A stretch of DNA of 64,000 nucleotides, from assembly GCA_023402175.1 (NCBI GenBank), contig JAEXCN010000077.1:1-64000 (forward strand), read 5' to 3'. How positions within the stretch are numbered: position 1 is the first letter of the stretch; each line of letters begins with the position of its first letter. Below the pieces are notes generated by a model. The model was not told where the DNA came from. It was given only the letters and a program-made list of their open reading frames with translations, and made no database searches. Shown here one piece after another: positions 43,383 to 51,879 of this stretch. Origin of the DNA: Pseudomonadota bacterium. Its GTDB lineage: Bacteria; Myxococcota_A; Polyangia; Polyangiales; Polyangiaceae. A program made the position numbers and the translations under genes.

Positions 43383-44447
43383 GTGCGCTTCACCTCGTCG
43401 ACGAGAACATGGGCGGCAGCCCTTGCCGCGATCGCGATCGGCGGCGGCGTGGCGCTCGCGACGGGTCGCCGCGCGGAGGTCCGTCCGTCGGCGGCGGCCT
43501 CGGTCGAGCCGAGCGCGCCCCTTCCCGCCGACCTCGCGGCCACGGGTCTGTACGCCGATTGGGCGACGAAGACGATCGCCGCCGCGAACCGTCCGTTCTC
43601 TCCGCAGTACCCGCTCTGGACCGACGGCGCGAAGAAGCGGCGCTGGATCCAACTCCCGTCGGGCTCGGCGATCGACGCGTCGTCCGCCGACGCGTGGCAG
43701 TTTCCGATCGGCACGCGGCTCTGGAAGGAATTCGCGTTCGGCGGTCATCCCGTCGAGACGCGGTACATGGAGCGCACTGCTTCCGGATGGCGCTACGCGA
43801 CGTACGTCTGGAGCGAGGACGGCGCCCACGCGACGCTCGCTCCATCGCGCGGCACGAAGACGAGCGCCGAGATCGCGCCCGGCAAGCACCACGACGTCCC
43901 GAGCGAGAGCGACTGCCGCGTGTGCCACGGAAACGGCACCGCGCCGGTGCTCGGCTTCTCCGCGCTCCAGCTGTCTGGCGATCGCGATCCGAATGCGCTT
44001 CATCACGAGCCGCTCGCGCAGGGCGAGCTCGACCTGCCTGCGCTCGTCCGCGAAGGATTGCTCCGAGGCCATCGCGGCTCGACGTCGCCGCGGATCGCCG
44101 CGCGGACGCCGACGGAGCGCGCTGCGCTCGGCTACTTGCACGCCAACTGCGGCGGATGCCATCGGCAGGACGGCGCGCTCGCGTCGCTCAATATGGTGCT
44201 CGCTTCCTCGAGCGAGCCGCACGGAGAGCTCGCGCACGAGGCGGTCTTCACGACGACGCTCGATCAGGCGAGCCGCGTGACGCCGACACGGATGCGCATC
44301 GCGCCCGGCGCGCCGGATAGGAGCGTCGTCGTCGAGCGCATGCGCTCGCGAACGCCCGCCACGCAGATGCCGCCGCTCGGAACGCAGCTCGTCGACGACG
44401 AGGCCGTCCGCCTCGTCTCGGCGTGGATCGAACAGCTCGGACACTGA
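43383..44447 (+). CDS. Exported diheme cytochrome c
   Basis: 354 residues from GTG 43383 with AAGG about 8 nt before it. N-terminal signal/anchor helix, then a beta-rich part (PLWTDGAKKRRWIQLP, FPIGTRLWKEFAFGG, VETRYMERTASGWRYATYVW) that resembles SO2930-type diheme cytochromes. Two heme-binding CxxCH motifs: CRVCH (178-182) and CGGCH (256-260). Probably passes electrons in the periplasm. First gene of the redox operon, placed directly behind the 11-bp repeat array. Confidence 0.85.
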   Translation: MRFTSSTRTWAAALAAIAIGGGVALATGRRAEVRPSAAASVEPSAPLPADLAATGLYADWATKTIAAANRPFSPQYPLWTDGAKKRRWIQLPSGSAIDASSADAWQFPIGTRLWKEFAFGGHPVETRYMERTASGWRYATYVWSEDGAHATLAPSRGTKTSAEIAPGKHHDVPSESDCRVCHGNGTAPVLGFSALQLSGDRDPNALHHEPLAQGELDLPALVREGLLRGHRGSTSPRIAARTPTERAALGYLHANCGGCHRQDGALASLNMVLASSSEPHGELAHEAVFTTTLDQASRVTPTRMRIAPGAPDRSVVVERMRSRTPATQMPPLGTQLVDDEAVRLVSAWIEQLGH

Positions 44448-44479
44448 ACTTCGGAACGAAACCACCAAGGAGAAGACAC

Positions 44480-45133
44480 ATGAAGAGCTCGATGAAGATG
44501 TTGCCCGCGCTGCTCGCCCTTGCGGCGATCGCGCCTGCCTGCGAGAGCAAGAAGACGGACGCCACGACGGGCGATGCGCCTGCCGCCGCGAGCGCGCAAG
44601 CGATCACGCCGAAGCGCGACGCGAAGAGCGAGATCGACCACGGAAAGTTCATCGTCAGCACGGCGGGCTGCCATGACTGCCACACGCCACTGGCGATGGG
44701 CCCGAACGGCCCGGCGCCGGACATGTCGCGCGCGCTCTCCGGTCATCCGGCGGCGCTGCAGATGCCTCCCGCCCCGACGCTCCCGCCTGGCCCGTGGCTC
44801 GTCACCGTCTCGGCGACGAACACCGCGTGGTCAGGACCGTGGGGAGTGTCGTTCACGGCGAACCTCACGCCGGACAAGGAGACGGGTCTCGGCACCTGGA
44901 CGCGTCAGAACTTCATCGACACGGTCCGGAACGGACGCCACATGGGCGCTGGCCGGCCGCTCCTTCCGCCGATGCCGATCGCGCCCTTCTCGAACTTCAG
45001 CGACGAAGATCTCGGCGCCGTGTTCGCGTACCTGCAGACGATCCCCGCGATCTCGAACAAGGTCCCCGCGCCGCTCCCGCCGCCGCAGGCCGCTGCGCCG
45101 GTCGAAGCGCCCAAGAAGGTGTCCAACAAATGA
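44480..45133 (+). CDS. Cytochrome c lipoprotein, single heme
   Basis: 217 residues from ATG 44480 behind a strong AAGGAG (8 nt). Signal ending APAC (Cys21), then one CHDCH heme motif (64-68) in a class I cytochrome c fold. LLPPMPIAPFSNFSDEDLGAVFAYLQ supplies a Met for the sixth ligand and the typical C-terminal helix. Probably anchored to a periplasm-facing membrane and paired with the diheme cytochrome. Its stop overlaps the hemerythrin start (ATGA). Confidence 0.88.
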   Translation: MKSSMKMLPALLALAAIAPACESKKTDATTGDAPAAASAQAITPKRDAKSEIDHGKFIVSTAGCHDCHTPLAMGPNGPAPDMSRALSGHPAALQMPPAPTLPPGPWLVTVSATNTAWSGPWGVSFTANLTPDKETGLGTWTRQNFIDTVRNGRHMGAGRPLLPPMPIAPFSNFSDEDLGAVFAYLQTIPAISNKVPAPLPPPQAAAPVEAPKKVSNK

Positions 45134-45738
45134 TGCGCGTGGACCTCTTCGCGACGATCCACAAAGCCCTCCGCTCGGTGCTCTTCGAGACGGTGATGGA
45201 AGCCGGGCGGGTCGATCTCGCGTCGGACCAGGCGGTCGACGCGCTCGCCGAGCTCGTCGAACGGATGTTCGGCTTCCTTCACGAGCATGCCCAGCACGAG
45301 GACGCCGAGGTCCTCCCGCTCGTCCGACGCGTCGAGCCGCGCATTGCCGAGGAGCTCTCCGCGGAACATCTGGAGCTCGAGGCGACGCAGAACGAGATCT
45401 GTCGGACGATGCGCACCCTCGCGATGACCGTCGCCGCGGATCGCGGCCCGAGCGGCAAAGAGCTGCTGCGGCTGCTCAACGTGCTCACCGCCAAGCACCT
45501 CATGCACATGGATCGAGAGGAGACGTTGGGAAACGCCGTGCTCTGGGGAGGCTACGGCGATCCCGAGCTCCACGCGATCCGGGCTCGGATCGAGGCGCGC
45601 ATCAAGCCCGAGCGTAACAAGGAGTGGGGGGCGATCATCGCCCCGGTGCTCGATCCGAAAGAGAGGGCGCTCATGGCGGTCCACGAGCCAGTCGAGGTAC
45701 AATCGTCAGACCGTGGGGTGGTTTCCTCCCTTACCTGA
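45130..45738 (+). CDS. Hemerythrin-like di-iron protein
   Basis: 202 residues, a cytoplasmic four-helix bundle. Ligand pattern: His11, HEDAE (His56-Glu60), HLELE (His80-Glu84) and HLMHMD (His123-Asp128, with His126), close to the hemerythrin HxxxE...HxxxH...HxxxxD scheme with one His replaced by Glu. Such proteins bind O2, NO or store iron. ATG 45130 overlaps the cytochrome stop; ATG 45133 is an alternative. Overlaps the next gene by 26 nt. Confidence 0.8.
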   Translation: MMRVDLFATIHKALRSVLFETVMEAGRVDLASDQAVDALAELVERMFGFLHEHAQHEDAEVLPLVRRVEPRIAEELSAEHLELEATQNEICRTMRTLAMTVAADRGPSGKELLRLLNVLTAKHLMHMDREETLGNAVLWGGYGDPELHAIRARIEARIKPERNKEWGAIIAPVLDPKERALMAVHEPVEVQSSDRGVVSSLT

Positions 45739-46210
45739 CGACCTGGTGACCTTCTTCCATGGCGGCCAATCGCTGCTCATGGGCACGTGTAGCCCGGATC
45801 TCGTGCCGGAGTCCGTCCGCGCTGCCGGCCTCCGCGTCTTGCCGGGCGCGTGTCACCTCACGGTGCTGATGCCGAAGGCGACGGGGGAGATCGCGCTCGC
45901 GAACCTTCGAGCCAACGGCCGGCTCGCCGTCACCGTATCCGAGCTCGAGACGCACCGGACCGTGCAGGTCAAAGGGAGGACGCTCGACATCCGCGATGGC
46001 GACGACGCGGATCGCGAGCTCGCGATCCGCTACGGCGCGGCGTTCCGCGCCGCGCTCGCCTATGTCGGCATCCCCGAGGTCGTCTCGCGCGGCCTCACCG
46101 TGTGGCCTGCCTGGGCGATCGATCTCGAGATCGCCCAGGTCTTCGTCCAGACGCCCGGCCCCGTCGCGGGCGTCCGCATGCCGCTCCCGGACGGCGCGGG
46201 AAGCGTATGA
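45713..46210 (+). CDS. FMN-binding split-barrel (PNPOx-like) protein
   Basis: 165 residues from a GTG inside the hemerythrin gene end. Beta-barrel pattern of the pyridoxamine-5'-phosphate oxidase-like family: LLMGTCSPDLVPESVRAAGL, HLTVLMPKATG, LANLRANGRLAVTVSE, THRTVQVKG. Members bind FMN, F420 or heme and reduce diverse substrates. Its stop overlaps the next gene, whose N-terminal domain is of the same family, so the two may form a heterodimer. Confidence 0.75.
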   Translation: MGWFPPLPDDLVTFFHGGQSLLMGTCSPDLVPESVRAAGLRVLPGACHLTVLMPKATGEIALANLRANGRLAVTVSELETHRTVQVKGRTLDIRDGDDADRELAIRYGAAFRAALAYVGIPEVVSRGLTVWPAWAIDLEIAQVFVQTPGPVAGVRMPLPDGAGSV

Positions 46211-47592
46211 CGGCGATCCGTCTCGCCGATCTCGATCGCTGCTTCCACGGGATCGTTCCCGGCGTGATCGCCACGGCCGATCGCGACGGCGTGCCGAACG
46301 TCAGCTACCTCTCGCAGGTCTATCTCATCGACGAGCGGCACGTCGGGCTGTCGTGCCAGTTCTTCAACAAGACGCGGCAGAACCTCGACGAGAATCCTCA
46401 CGCGACCATCGAGCTCTACGATCCGATGACGTTCGAGGCGTACCGCATGCGCCTCCGCTTCCTTCGCTCGGAGAGCTCGGGCCCCCTCTTCGACATGATG
46501 GCCGCGCGTATCCTCGCGATCGCCTCGCACTGCGGGATGGCGGGCATCTTCAAGCTGCGCTCCGCGGATGTCTTGGAGGTCGAGTCGATCGAGAAGAAGG
46601 AGGGCTACATCACGGTCCTTCCCGAAGAGCCGCACGTCGAGCGCACGTTCCCCGACGCTCCGCTCACCGAGGTGCGCGGCCTGCAGCTCGTCTCGGACCG
46701 CGTCATGCGCGCGCCCGATCTCGACTCGCTGCTCACCGGCGCGCTCGCGGCGCTCGACGAGGTCTTCGGGTTCTCCCACGGGATGATCCTCATGCCCGGG
46801 GACGACGGCCGGCACCTCGTCGCGGTGGCGAGCCACGGCTACGGAGAGGAAGGGATCGGCGCAGAGGTCCGCCTCGGCGACGGTCTGATCGGCACCGTCG
46901 CCGAGACGCGGCGGCTCTTGCGGATCTCCTCGGTCACGTCCGAGCTCCGCTACCACCGCGCGATCCGCGATCAGTACGAGCAAAGCGCCGGACAGGCCGG
47001 GCTCGCCGCCGAGATCCCGCTGCCTGGTCTCCCCGACGCGAAGAGCCAGATGGCGATCCCGCTCGTCGTCCAGGACCGCCTCATCGGAGTGCTCGCGCTC
47101 GAGTGCCGCGACACGCTCACGTTCGCGCAGTGGCACGAGGCCTTCTTGCAGGTGCTCGCCAATCAGATCGCGAGCGGCATCGATCGCATGTCGAGCCGCG
47201 AGGACAGCGATGTGCCCGCGCCGGCGCCGCCGGCCCGTGCCGTCACGACGCCGCCGACGAAGCAGCGTCGGAGCTTTTGCTACTACAAGAACGACGACTG
47301 CGTGTTCGTCGACGGCGAGTACCTCATCCGGAACATTCCCGGGAAGATCCTCTGGAAGATCTTGCGCGCGCACCAGTCGGAGCGACGCGCGGAGTTCTCC
47401 AACCGCGAGCTACGCCTCGATCCGACGCTCGGTTTGCCCGCCCTCAAGGACAACCTCGAGAGCAGGCTCATCCTGCTGCGCAAGCGCCTCGAGCAGAAGT
47501 GCCCCGACATCCGCATCGTGCCGACGAAGCGAGGTCGGTTCGCGCTGTCGCTCGAGTCCGAGATCGAGCTCGTCGAGCGCGAGACAGCCTGA
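46207..47592 (+). CDS. Split-barrel / GAF / OmpR-type winged-helix sensor-regulator
   Basis: 461 residues, ATGA-coupled to the preceding gene. Residues about 1-150 are a PNPOx-like split barrel (GVIATADRDGVPNVSYLSQV, FFNKTRQNLDENPHATIELYD). About 165-335 form a GAF domain (LTGALAALDEVFGFSHGMIL, GLIGTVAETRRLLRIS, MAIPLVVQDRLIGVLAL). About 358-455 resemble an OmpR/PhoB winged helix (SNRELRLD, NLESRLILLRKRLEQ, RIVPTKRGRFALSL). Flavin sensing, small-molecule sensing and DNA binding thus sit in one chain. It probably controls its own operon through the upstream 11-bp repeats. Confidence 0.8.
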   Translation: MTAIRLADLDRCFHGIVPGVIATADRDGVPNVSYLSQVYLIDERHVGLSCQFFNKTRQNLDENPHATIELYDPMTFEAYRMRLRFLRSESSGPLFDMMAARILAIASHCGMAGIFKLRSADVLEVESIEKKEGYITVLPEEPHVERTFPDAPLTEVRGLQLVSDRVMRAPDLDSLLTGALAALDEVFGFSHGMILMPGDDGRHLVAVASHGYGEEGIGAEVRLGDGLIGTVAETRRLLRISSVTSELRYHRAIRDQYEQSAGQAGLAAEIPLPGLPDAKSQMAIPLVVQDRLIGVLALECRDTLTFAQWHEAFLQVLANQIASGIDRMSSREDSDVPAPAPPARAVTTPPTKQRRSFCYYKNDDCVFVDGEYLIRNIPGKILWKILRAHQSERRAEFSNRELRLDPTLGLPALKDNLESRLILLRKRLEQKCPDIRIVPTKRGRFALSLESEIELVERETA

Positions 47593-47620
47593 ATCGTGCC
47601 GTAGACGGAACGCGCGTCAT

Positions 47621-47636
47621 GCGTCACCCGTGACGC
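47621..47636. terminator. Hairpin after the redox operon
   Basis: GCGTCA-CCCG-TGACGC, perfect 6-bp arms 28 nt after the regulator stop, followed by a second palindrome GTGACGTCAC (47638-47647). Terminator role inferred from position. Confidence 0.4.
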
Positions 47637-47659
47637 CGTGACGTCACCGACGCAACGAA

Positions 47660-47686
47660 GGCGCCGTGCTCTCCTCGCGCGGCGCC
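47660..47686. terminator. Second hairpin between convergent genes
   Basis: GGCGCCG (47660-47666) and CGGCGCC (47680-47686) pair over 7 bp between the redox operon and the convergent binding-protein gene. No U tract. Confidence 0.35.
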
Positions 47687-47730
47687 CTCGTCGGTCAGGT
47701 CATGGGACGGATGGTCGGGGAACTACCTCG

Positions 47731-49383
47731 TCACGGGCACGAGAACGTCCCGTTCAACTTGTTCTCGGTAGCGTTGTAGCTCTGCCCCGTGGCGTCGCCG
47801 TAGACGATGTTCGACGTGTTCGGGTCGACGCGAAGACACCAGATGGCGATGTCCGAGCGTGCCTCGCCCGTCGCCGGATCGAAGTCGAGCGGGCCCGACG
47901 TGCCGTTCAGGTCGACCGCGCTGCCGTTCGTGAGCTCTGCGAACCCGGCCGCGAGACGTGCCGGACCGACATCGATCTTCGCAGTTCCGCCGACGAGCTT
48001 CGCGAGGTTCTTGGCGATGTTGACGCCCGTGATCGGGTTCGAGCCGTTCGCCGCGATGCCGTACGCGATCATGTACGTCGCGTCGTACGCGCCGGCCATT
48101 CCGAAGATGAGCGTCGGGTTGTCCGGGAACGCCGCGGAGTAGCGGATGTTGAAGAACGACTGCGCAAGCGGCGTGACGACGCCAGGCACCGTTCCGCGAA
48201 CCCGTGCGATGAACTCGGGCTTGCCCTTCGCATAGTTCGTGAGATCGGCCGTACGAATACCATCCGGGAGGAGCCAGCGCGGCTTCGGCGTCGGGTTCGT
48301 GGCCTCGTAGGGGATGAGGATGTCCGAAACCGCCTCGGCCGTACCAGTGAGGATGATCGTATCCGGCTTGAGCGCCTGCAGCGCAGTGACGGCGGCGGCC
48401 ATCGTGTTCGAGACCGGGCAATCAGCGGTGCCGACGGTCGCCGTCGCGGGCGGGTTGTAGCACCTGAATTCAGCCAGCCCGGCGTTCGCCGCATCTGCGT
48501 GTGGCTTGCCATTGACGATCAGGCTGCCCTGGAGCGCTTGATGCACTCCGACCCCGTAGGCGTCGCTCTTGCTGATGACCGCGACCTTCGCATTGGTCGG
48601 GCCACCCGCGGCCGCCTTCGCCGCGGCCTCCAACTCGACGTAGACGCTCCGCATCGCCTCGCTCTGGATCACGTCCGAGGGGGACGTCCGCCAGAGGAGG
48701 CGCGTACCATCCTGGGTCGCGCCTTCGAGCGTCGTGATGCGTGCTGCCGTCGCGCTCGGCGAGATCAGCAGCGTCTTGCCCGGAAGCGTGACCGAGCTCG
48801 TGTGGATGGTGTCGCCGCTGAAGTTCGCGCCGATGATCGCCTGCACTCCGAGGTCGTTCACCAGGTGCGAGGCGCCTCCCTTGATGTCCACTTCCTCGTT
48901 CTCGTCACACGCGACGAGAGCCATTTTGCGCGGCGCTTCGCAGACGTCGGCGGAGGGGATGCCGCGTGCGTTGATCTCACGCAGCGCGAGGTCGATGCTG
49001 CTCCGAATCGGACCGCCTTCGTTGGCGCTCGGACCGTTGATCGGAGCGACCGAGCCGATGATGATGGTGCGGTCGTCATCGACGTCGCCGATGACGATCG
49101 GGCAGTACTGCGACTTGAGCTTCACGCATGTGTCGTTGCGACAGATCGCGGGCTCCCCGAGCGTCGCGGTGCATTTGGTGTTCGTGCACTCACGCGCCGG
49201 CGCTGGGCCGGCGTCCGGGCATTGATTCGGTGTCGTTGAATCGAGTCCTGCCTCGGGCGTCGTCACAGGCGCCGCCGGCGGCGGCGGATCATCGTCACCA
49301 CACGCGACGAGAACACCAAGGAAGACCAGGGCAGGCCCCGCAACGAGGCTGGCCGTCACACGACGTAGAGCAATCGATCGCAT
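47731..49383 (-). CDS. Branched-chain amino acid-type binding lipoprotein
   Basis: 550 residues from ATG 49383, with GGGAGGGA just before it. Lipobox LVAC (Cys28), a Pro/Asp linker, a Cys-bearing spacer (CPDAGPAPARECTNTKC), then a type I periplasmic-binding fold of the Leu/Ile/Val receptor class: IIIGSVAPINGPSANEGG, ALVACDENEEVDIKGGASHLV, LLISPSATAA, VAVISKSDAYG, FGMAGAYDATYMIAYGI. No transporter permease or ATPase is adjacent, so it may act as a sensor or with transporters encoded elsewhere. Confidence 0.85.
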   Translation of the reverse strand: MRSIALRRVTASLVAGPALVFLGVLVACGDDDPPPPAAPVTTPEAGLDSTTPNQCPDAGPAPARECTNTKCTATLGEPAICRNDTCVKLKSQYCPIVIGDVDDDRTIIIGSVAPINGPSANEGGPIRSSIDLALREINARGIPSADVCEAPRKMALVACDENEEVDIKGGASHLVNDLGVQAIIGANFSGDTIHTSSVTLPGKTLLISPSATAARITTLEGATQDGTRLLWRTSPSDVIQSEAMRSVYVELEAAAKAAAGGPTNAKVAVISKSDAYGVGVHQALQGSLIVNGKPHADAANAGLAEFRCYNPPATATVGTADCPVSNTMAAAVTALQALKPDTIILTGTAEAVSDILIPYEATNPTPKPRWLLPDGIRTADLTNYAKGKPEFIARVRGTVPGVVTPLAQSFFNIRYSAAFPDNPTLIFGMAGAYDATYMIAYGIAANGSNPITGVNIAKNLAKLVGGTAKIDVGPARLAAGFAELTNGSAVDLNGTSGPLDFDPATGEARSDIAIWCLRVDPNTSNIVYGDATGQSYNATENKLNGTFSCP

Positions 49384-49573
49384 TGTCCCTCCCGCGAAAG
49401 CACGAGAATGGAAGCGTCGCTCGACTTTCATGCGACAGCAAGCCCCATCGACCGGATCCCCTGCGCGCCAGTCGCCGGTCGATCTAAGTGCACAATCTCC
49501 CTCGACTCCTCGCCCGGCAAGATGCCTTTGGGCGGAGCGGTCCTCCGGCTCGTCACGCCTCACGCCTCAGGCC

Positions 49574-50374
49574 TCACGCCGCCTTGCGCAGGACCTCGAG
49601 CGCCTGCGCGTGGATGCGCGCGTCGCCGGCGGCGATGACCCGGCCGCCGTTTTGCGCATCGCCGCCGTCCCACGACGTGACGAGCCCTCCGGCCCCCTCG
49701 ATGATCGGGATGAGCGCCTGGATGTCCCACGGCTTCAGTGACGCTTCGATCACGAGATCGATGAAGCCCGTCGCGAGCAGGGCATACGCGTAGCAATCAC
49801 CGCCGTAGCGGGTCATCTTCGCGCGGCCGCCGATCTCCTGGAACGCGTCGGCCTCCTCTTTCGTGAAGTACGACGTCGGATGCGTCGTCGTCACGACGGC
49901 GTCGCGGAGGTCGGCGCACGCGCGCGTCCGGATCTTCGTCGTCTTCGCGGGCGTGACGAGCTCGGCGCCGCCCGCGTGCCCGATCCAACGCTCGCGCGTG
50001 ACCGGCTGATCGAGCACGCCGAGGATGGGGCGCTTTCCGTCGTTGAGCGCGATGAGCGTCCCCCATTGAGGCATTCCGCAGATGAACGCACGCGTTCCGT
50101 CGATCGGATCGAGGACCCACGTGAGCGGATCCGTGCCGGGCTCGTGCCCGTGCTCCTCGCCGAGGATGCCGTGCCCGGGATACGTCTCCTTGATGAGGCG
50201 CCGGAGGACCGTCTCGCCTTCACGGTCGGCCTCGGTGACCGGATCGAACCCGGCTCGCCCCGTCCCCTTGTCGGTGACGTCGAGGACGGCGCGGAACCAC
50301 GGGCGGATGGCGTCGCCGGAGGCGTCGGCGAGGCGGTGCGCGAAGCGGGCGAGCTCTTCGATGGAGACCGTCAT
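49574..50374 (-). CDS. hisN: Inositol monophosphatase-family phosphatase, HisN-like
   Basis: 266 residues with all metal motifs of the family: DPVTEADREGE, GEEHG, WVLDPIDGTRAF and WDIQALIPIIEGAGG near the end. Sequence style (SIEELARFAHRLADASGDAIRPWFR) fits bacterial histidinol-phosphatase HisN, step eight of histidine synthesis. An inositol phosphatase role cannot be excluded. ATG 50374 is preferred to ATG 50386 because TATGGT ends 7 nt before it. Confidence 0.85.
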   Translation of the reverse strand: MTVSIEELARFAHRLADASGDAIRPWFRAVLDVTDKGTGRAGFDPVTEADREGETVLRRLIKETYPGHGILGEEHGHEPGTDPLTWVLDPIDGTRAFICGMPQWGTLIALNDGKRPILGVLDQPVTRERWIGHAGGAELVTPAKTTKIRTRACADLRDAVVTTTHPTSYFTKEEADAFQEIGGRAKMTRYGGDCYAYALLATGFIDLVIEASLKPWDIQALIPIIEGAGGLVTSWDGGDAQNGGRVIAAGDARIHAQALEVLRKAA

Positions 50375-50381
50375 CGCGGCG

Positions 50382-50387
50382 ACCATA
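50382..50387 (-). promoter_or_regulatory. -10-like hexamer, hisN-like gene
   Basis: TATGGT on the minus strand ends 7 nt before the ATG at 50374. Confidence 0.35.
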
Positions 50388-50525
50388 CCGCCTCGGCGCC
50401 GCGACCAGAACGGCATCGGCCAGAACGGCATCGGGAAACCCGCGCGGTCGAGCGTCCGACCCGAGCTCGAGGGGAGCGCGAGCGGCCGGGACCGAAAAAG
50501 CGTTTATCAATCGGCGTTCTTGGGG

Positions 50526-50531
50526 TAACTA
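50526..50531 (+). promoter_or_regulatory. -10-like hexamer, 54-aa membrane peptide
   Basis: TAACTA ends 8 nt before the ATG at 50540. Confidence 0.3.
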
Positions 50532-50539
50532 GCGGCATC

Positions 50540-50704
50540 ATGCAGCGCGGCTCGGCAGAGATTTTCCTTGGAGTGGGGCTGATCATCCTCGGGATCCTCG
50601 CCCTCAAGCTGACCGATTACGATTACTGGTGGGCGGCCATCGCGCTCGGCGCCGTGATCGGCTCGAAGGGCGGCATCTCGATCTCGGAACGCGCCCGCGT
50701 CTAG
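50540..50704 (+). CDS. 54-residue membrane peptide
   Basis: Short frame from ATG 50540: MQRGSAEIFLGVGLIILGIL, a polar turn ALKLTDYDYW, then WAAIALGAVIGSKGG and a short charged tail. This gives two hydrophobic helices in a hairpin. Codon use matches neighbours. It lies between the hisN-like gene and moxR. No family recognised; small double-span proteins like this are easily missed by gene finders. Confidence 0.6.
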   Translation: MQRGSAEIFLGVGLIILGILALKLTDYDYWWAAIALGAVIGSKGGISISERARV

Positions 50705-50830
50705 GCGCCTGCGATCGACTAGCCCGCACGTGCGCGGGAATGATCGGGCTCGGCGCCGGGTTCAGGCTGCCGCGACGTGTGTACGGCTCCACGACCTGCG
50801 TGGACGCTGAAGAAATCACGCGATTCGTGG

Positions 50831-50836
50831 TAGGAA
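50831..50836 (+). promoter_or_regulatory. -10-like hexamer, moxR-bat operon
   Basis: TAGGAA ends 7 nt before the ATG at 50844. Confidence 0.35.
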
Positions 50837-50843
50837 CCGCACG

Positions 50844-51830
50844 ATGCTAGACGCCCGTGAGCTCAACGAGATCGTCGCGCGCGAGAGCGCGTTCGTAGAC
50901 CGCATCCAGAGCGAGGTCGCGAAGGTCATCGTCGGCCAGACGTACATGATCGAGCGCGTGCTCATCGGCCTGCTCACCGGCGGGCACGTGCTGCTCGAAG
51001 GCGTCCCCGGCCTCGCGAAGACGCTCACCGTCCGCACCCTCTGCGACGCGATCAGCGCGAAGTTCGCCCGCATCCAGTTCACGCCCGACCTGCTCCCGGC
51101 CGACGTGATCGGCACGGTCATCTACAACCAGCAGAAGGGCGAGTTCACCTCGAAGCTCGGTCCGGTCTTCGCCAACCTCGTCCTCGCCGACGAGATCAAC
51201 CGCGCGCCGGCGAAGGTCCAGAGCGCGCTGCTCGAGGCGATGCAGGAGCGGCAGGTCACGATCGGCGACAAGACGTATCCCCTGCCACAGCCGTTCATCG
51301 TCATGGCGACGCAGAACCCGATCGAGCAGGAAGGCACGTACCCGCTGCCCGAAGCGCAAGTCGATCGCTTCATGCTCATGTGCAAGGTCGGCTATCCGAC
51401 GCGCGAGGACGAGCGGAAGATCATGGACCGCATGACGGGGATGATCCCGCTCGCGGCGCAGCCCGTCGTCACGCCGACGGAGCTCCTCGAGGCACGGAAG
51501 ATCATCGGCCAGATCTACGTCGCCGACAAAGTGAAGGACTACATCGTCGATGTCGTGTTCGCGACGCGCGAGCCGCAGAAACACGGCCTCAAGGACCTCG
51601 CGCCGCTCATCGAGTTCGGCGCGTCGCCGCGCGCGTCGATCGCGCTGAACCTCGCCGCGCGCGCGCACGCCTTCCTCCGCCACCGCGGCTACGTGACGCC
51701 GGAGGACGTGAAGGCGGTCGGGCCGGACGTGCTTCGCCACCGCGTCGTGCTCACGTACGAAGCGGACGCGGAGGAGGTCACGTCCGAGCAGGTCGTCCGC
51801 CGCGTCTTCGAGGTCGTCGAGGTCCCCTGA
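50844..51830 (+). CDS. MoxR-family AAA+ ATPase
   Basis: 328 residues with MoxR signatures: Walker A GVPGLAKT, DLLPADVIGT, Walker B LADEINRAPAKVQSALLEAM, sensor 1 MATQNPIEQEGTYPLPEAQ and arginine-finger VDRF. MoxR ATPases act as chaperones that mature partner proteins carrying vWA domains, which fits the two vWA genes downstream. First gene of the Bat-type operon; DUF58 follows after about 50 nt. Confidence 0.93.
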   Translation: MLDARELNEIVARESAFVDRIQSEVAKVIVGQTYMIERVLIGLLTGGHVLLEGVPGLAKTLTVRTLCDAISAKFARIQFTPDLLPADVIGTVIYNQQKGEFTSKLGPVFANLVLADEINRAPAKVQSALLEAMQERQVTIGDKTYPLPQPFIVMATQNPIEQEGTYPLPEAQVDRFMLMCKVGYPTREDERKIMDRMTGMIPLAAQPVVTPTELLEARKIIGQIYVADKVKDYIVDVVFATREPQKHGLKDLAPLIEFGASPRASIALNLAARAHAFLRHRGYVTPEDVKAVGPDVLRHRVVLTYEADAEEVTSEQVVRRVFEVVEVP

Positions 51831-51879
51831 TCGCGGGGCGGGATCGACCGATGCCGCGTCTCTCTTCCTGGAGCCTGTG

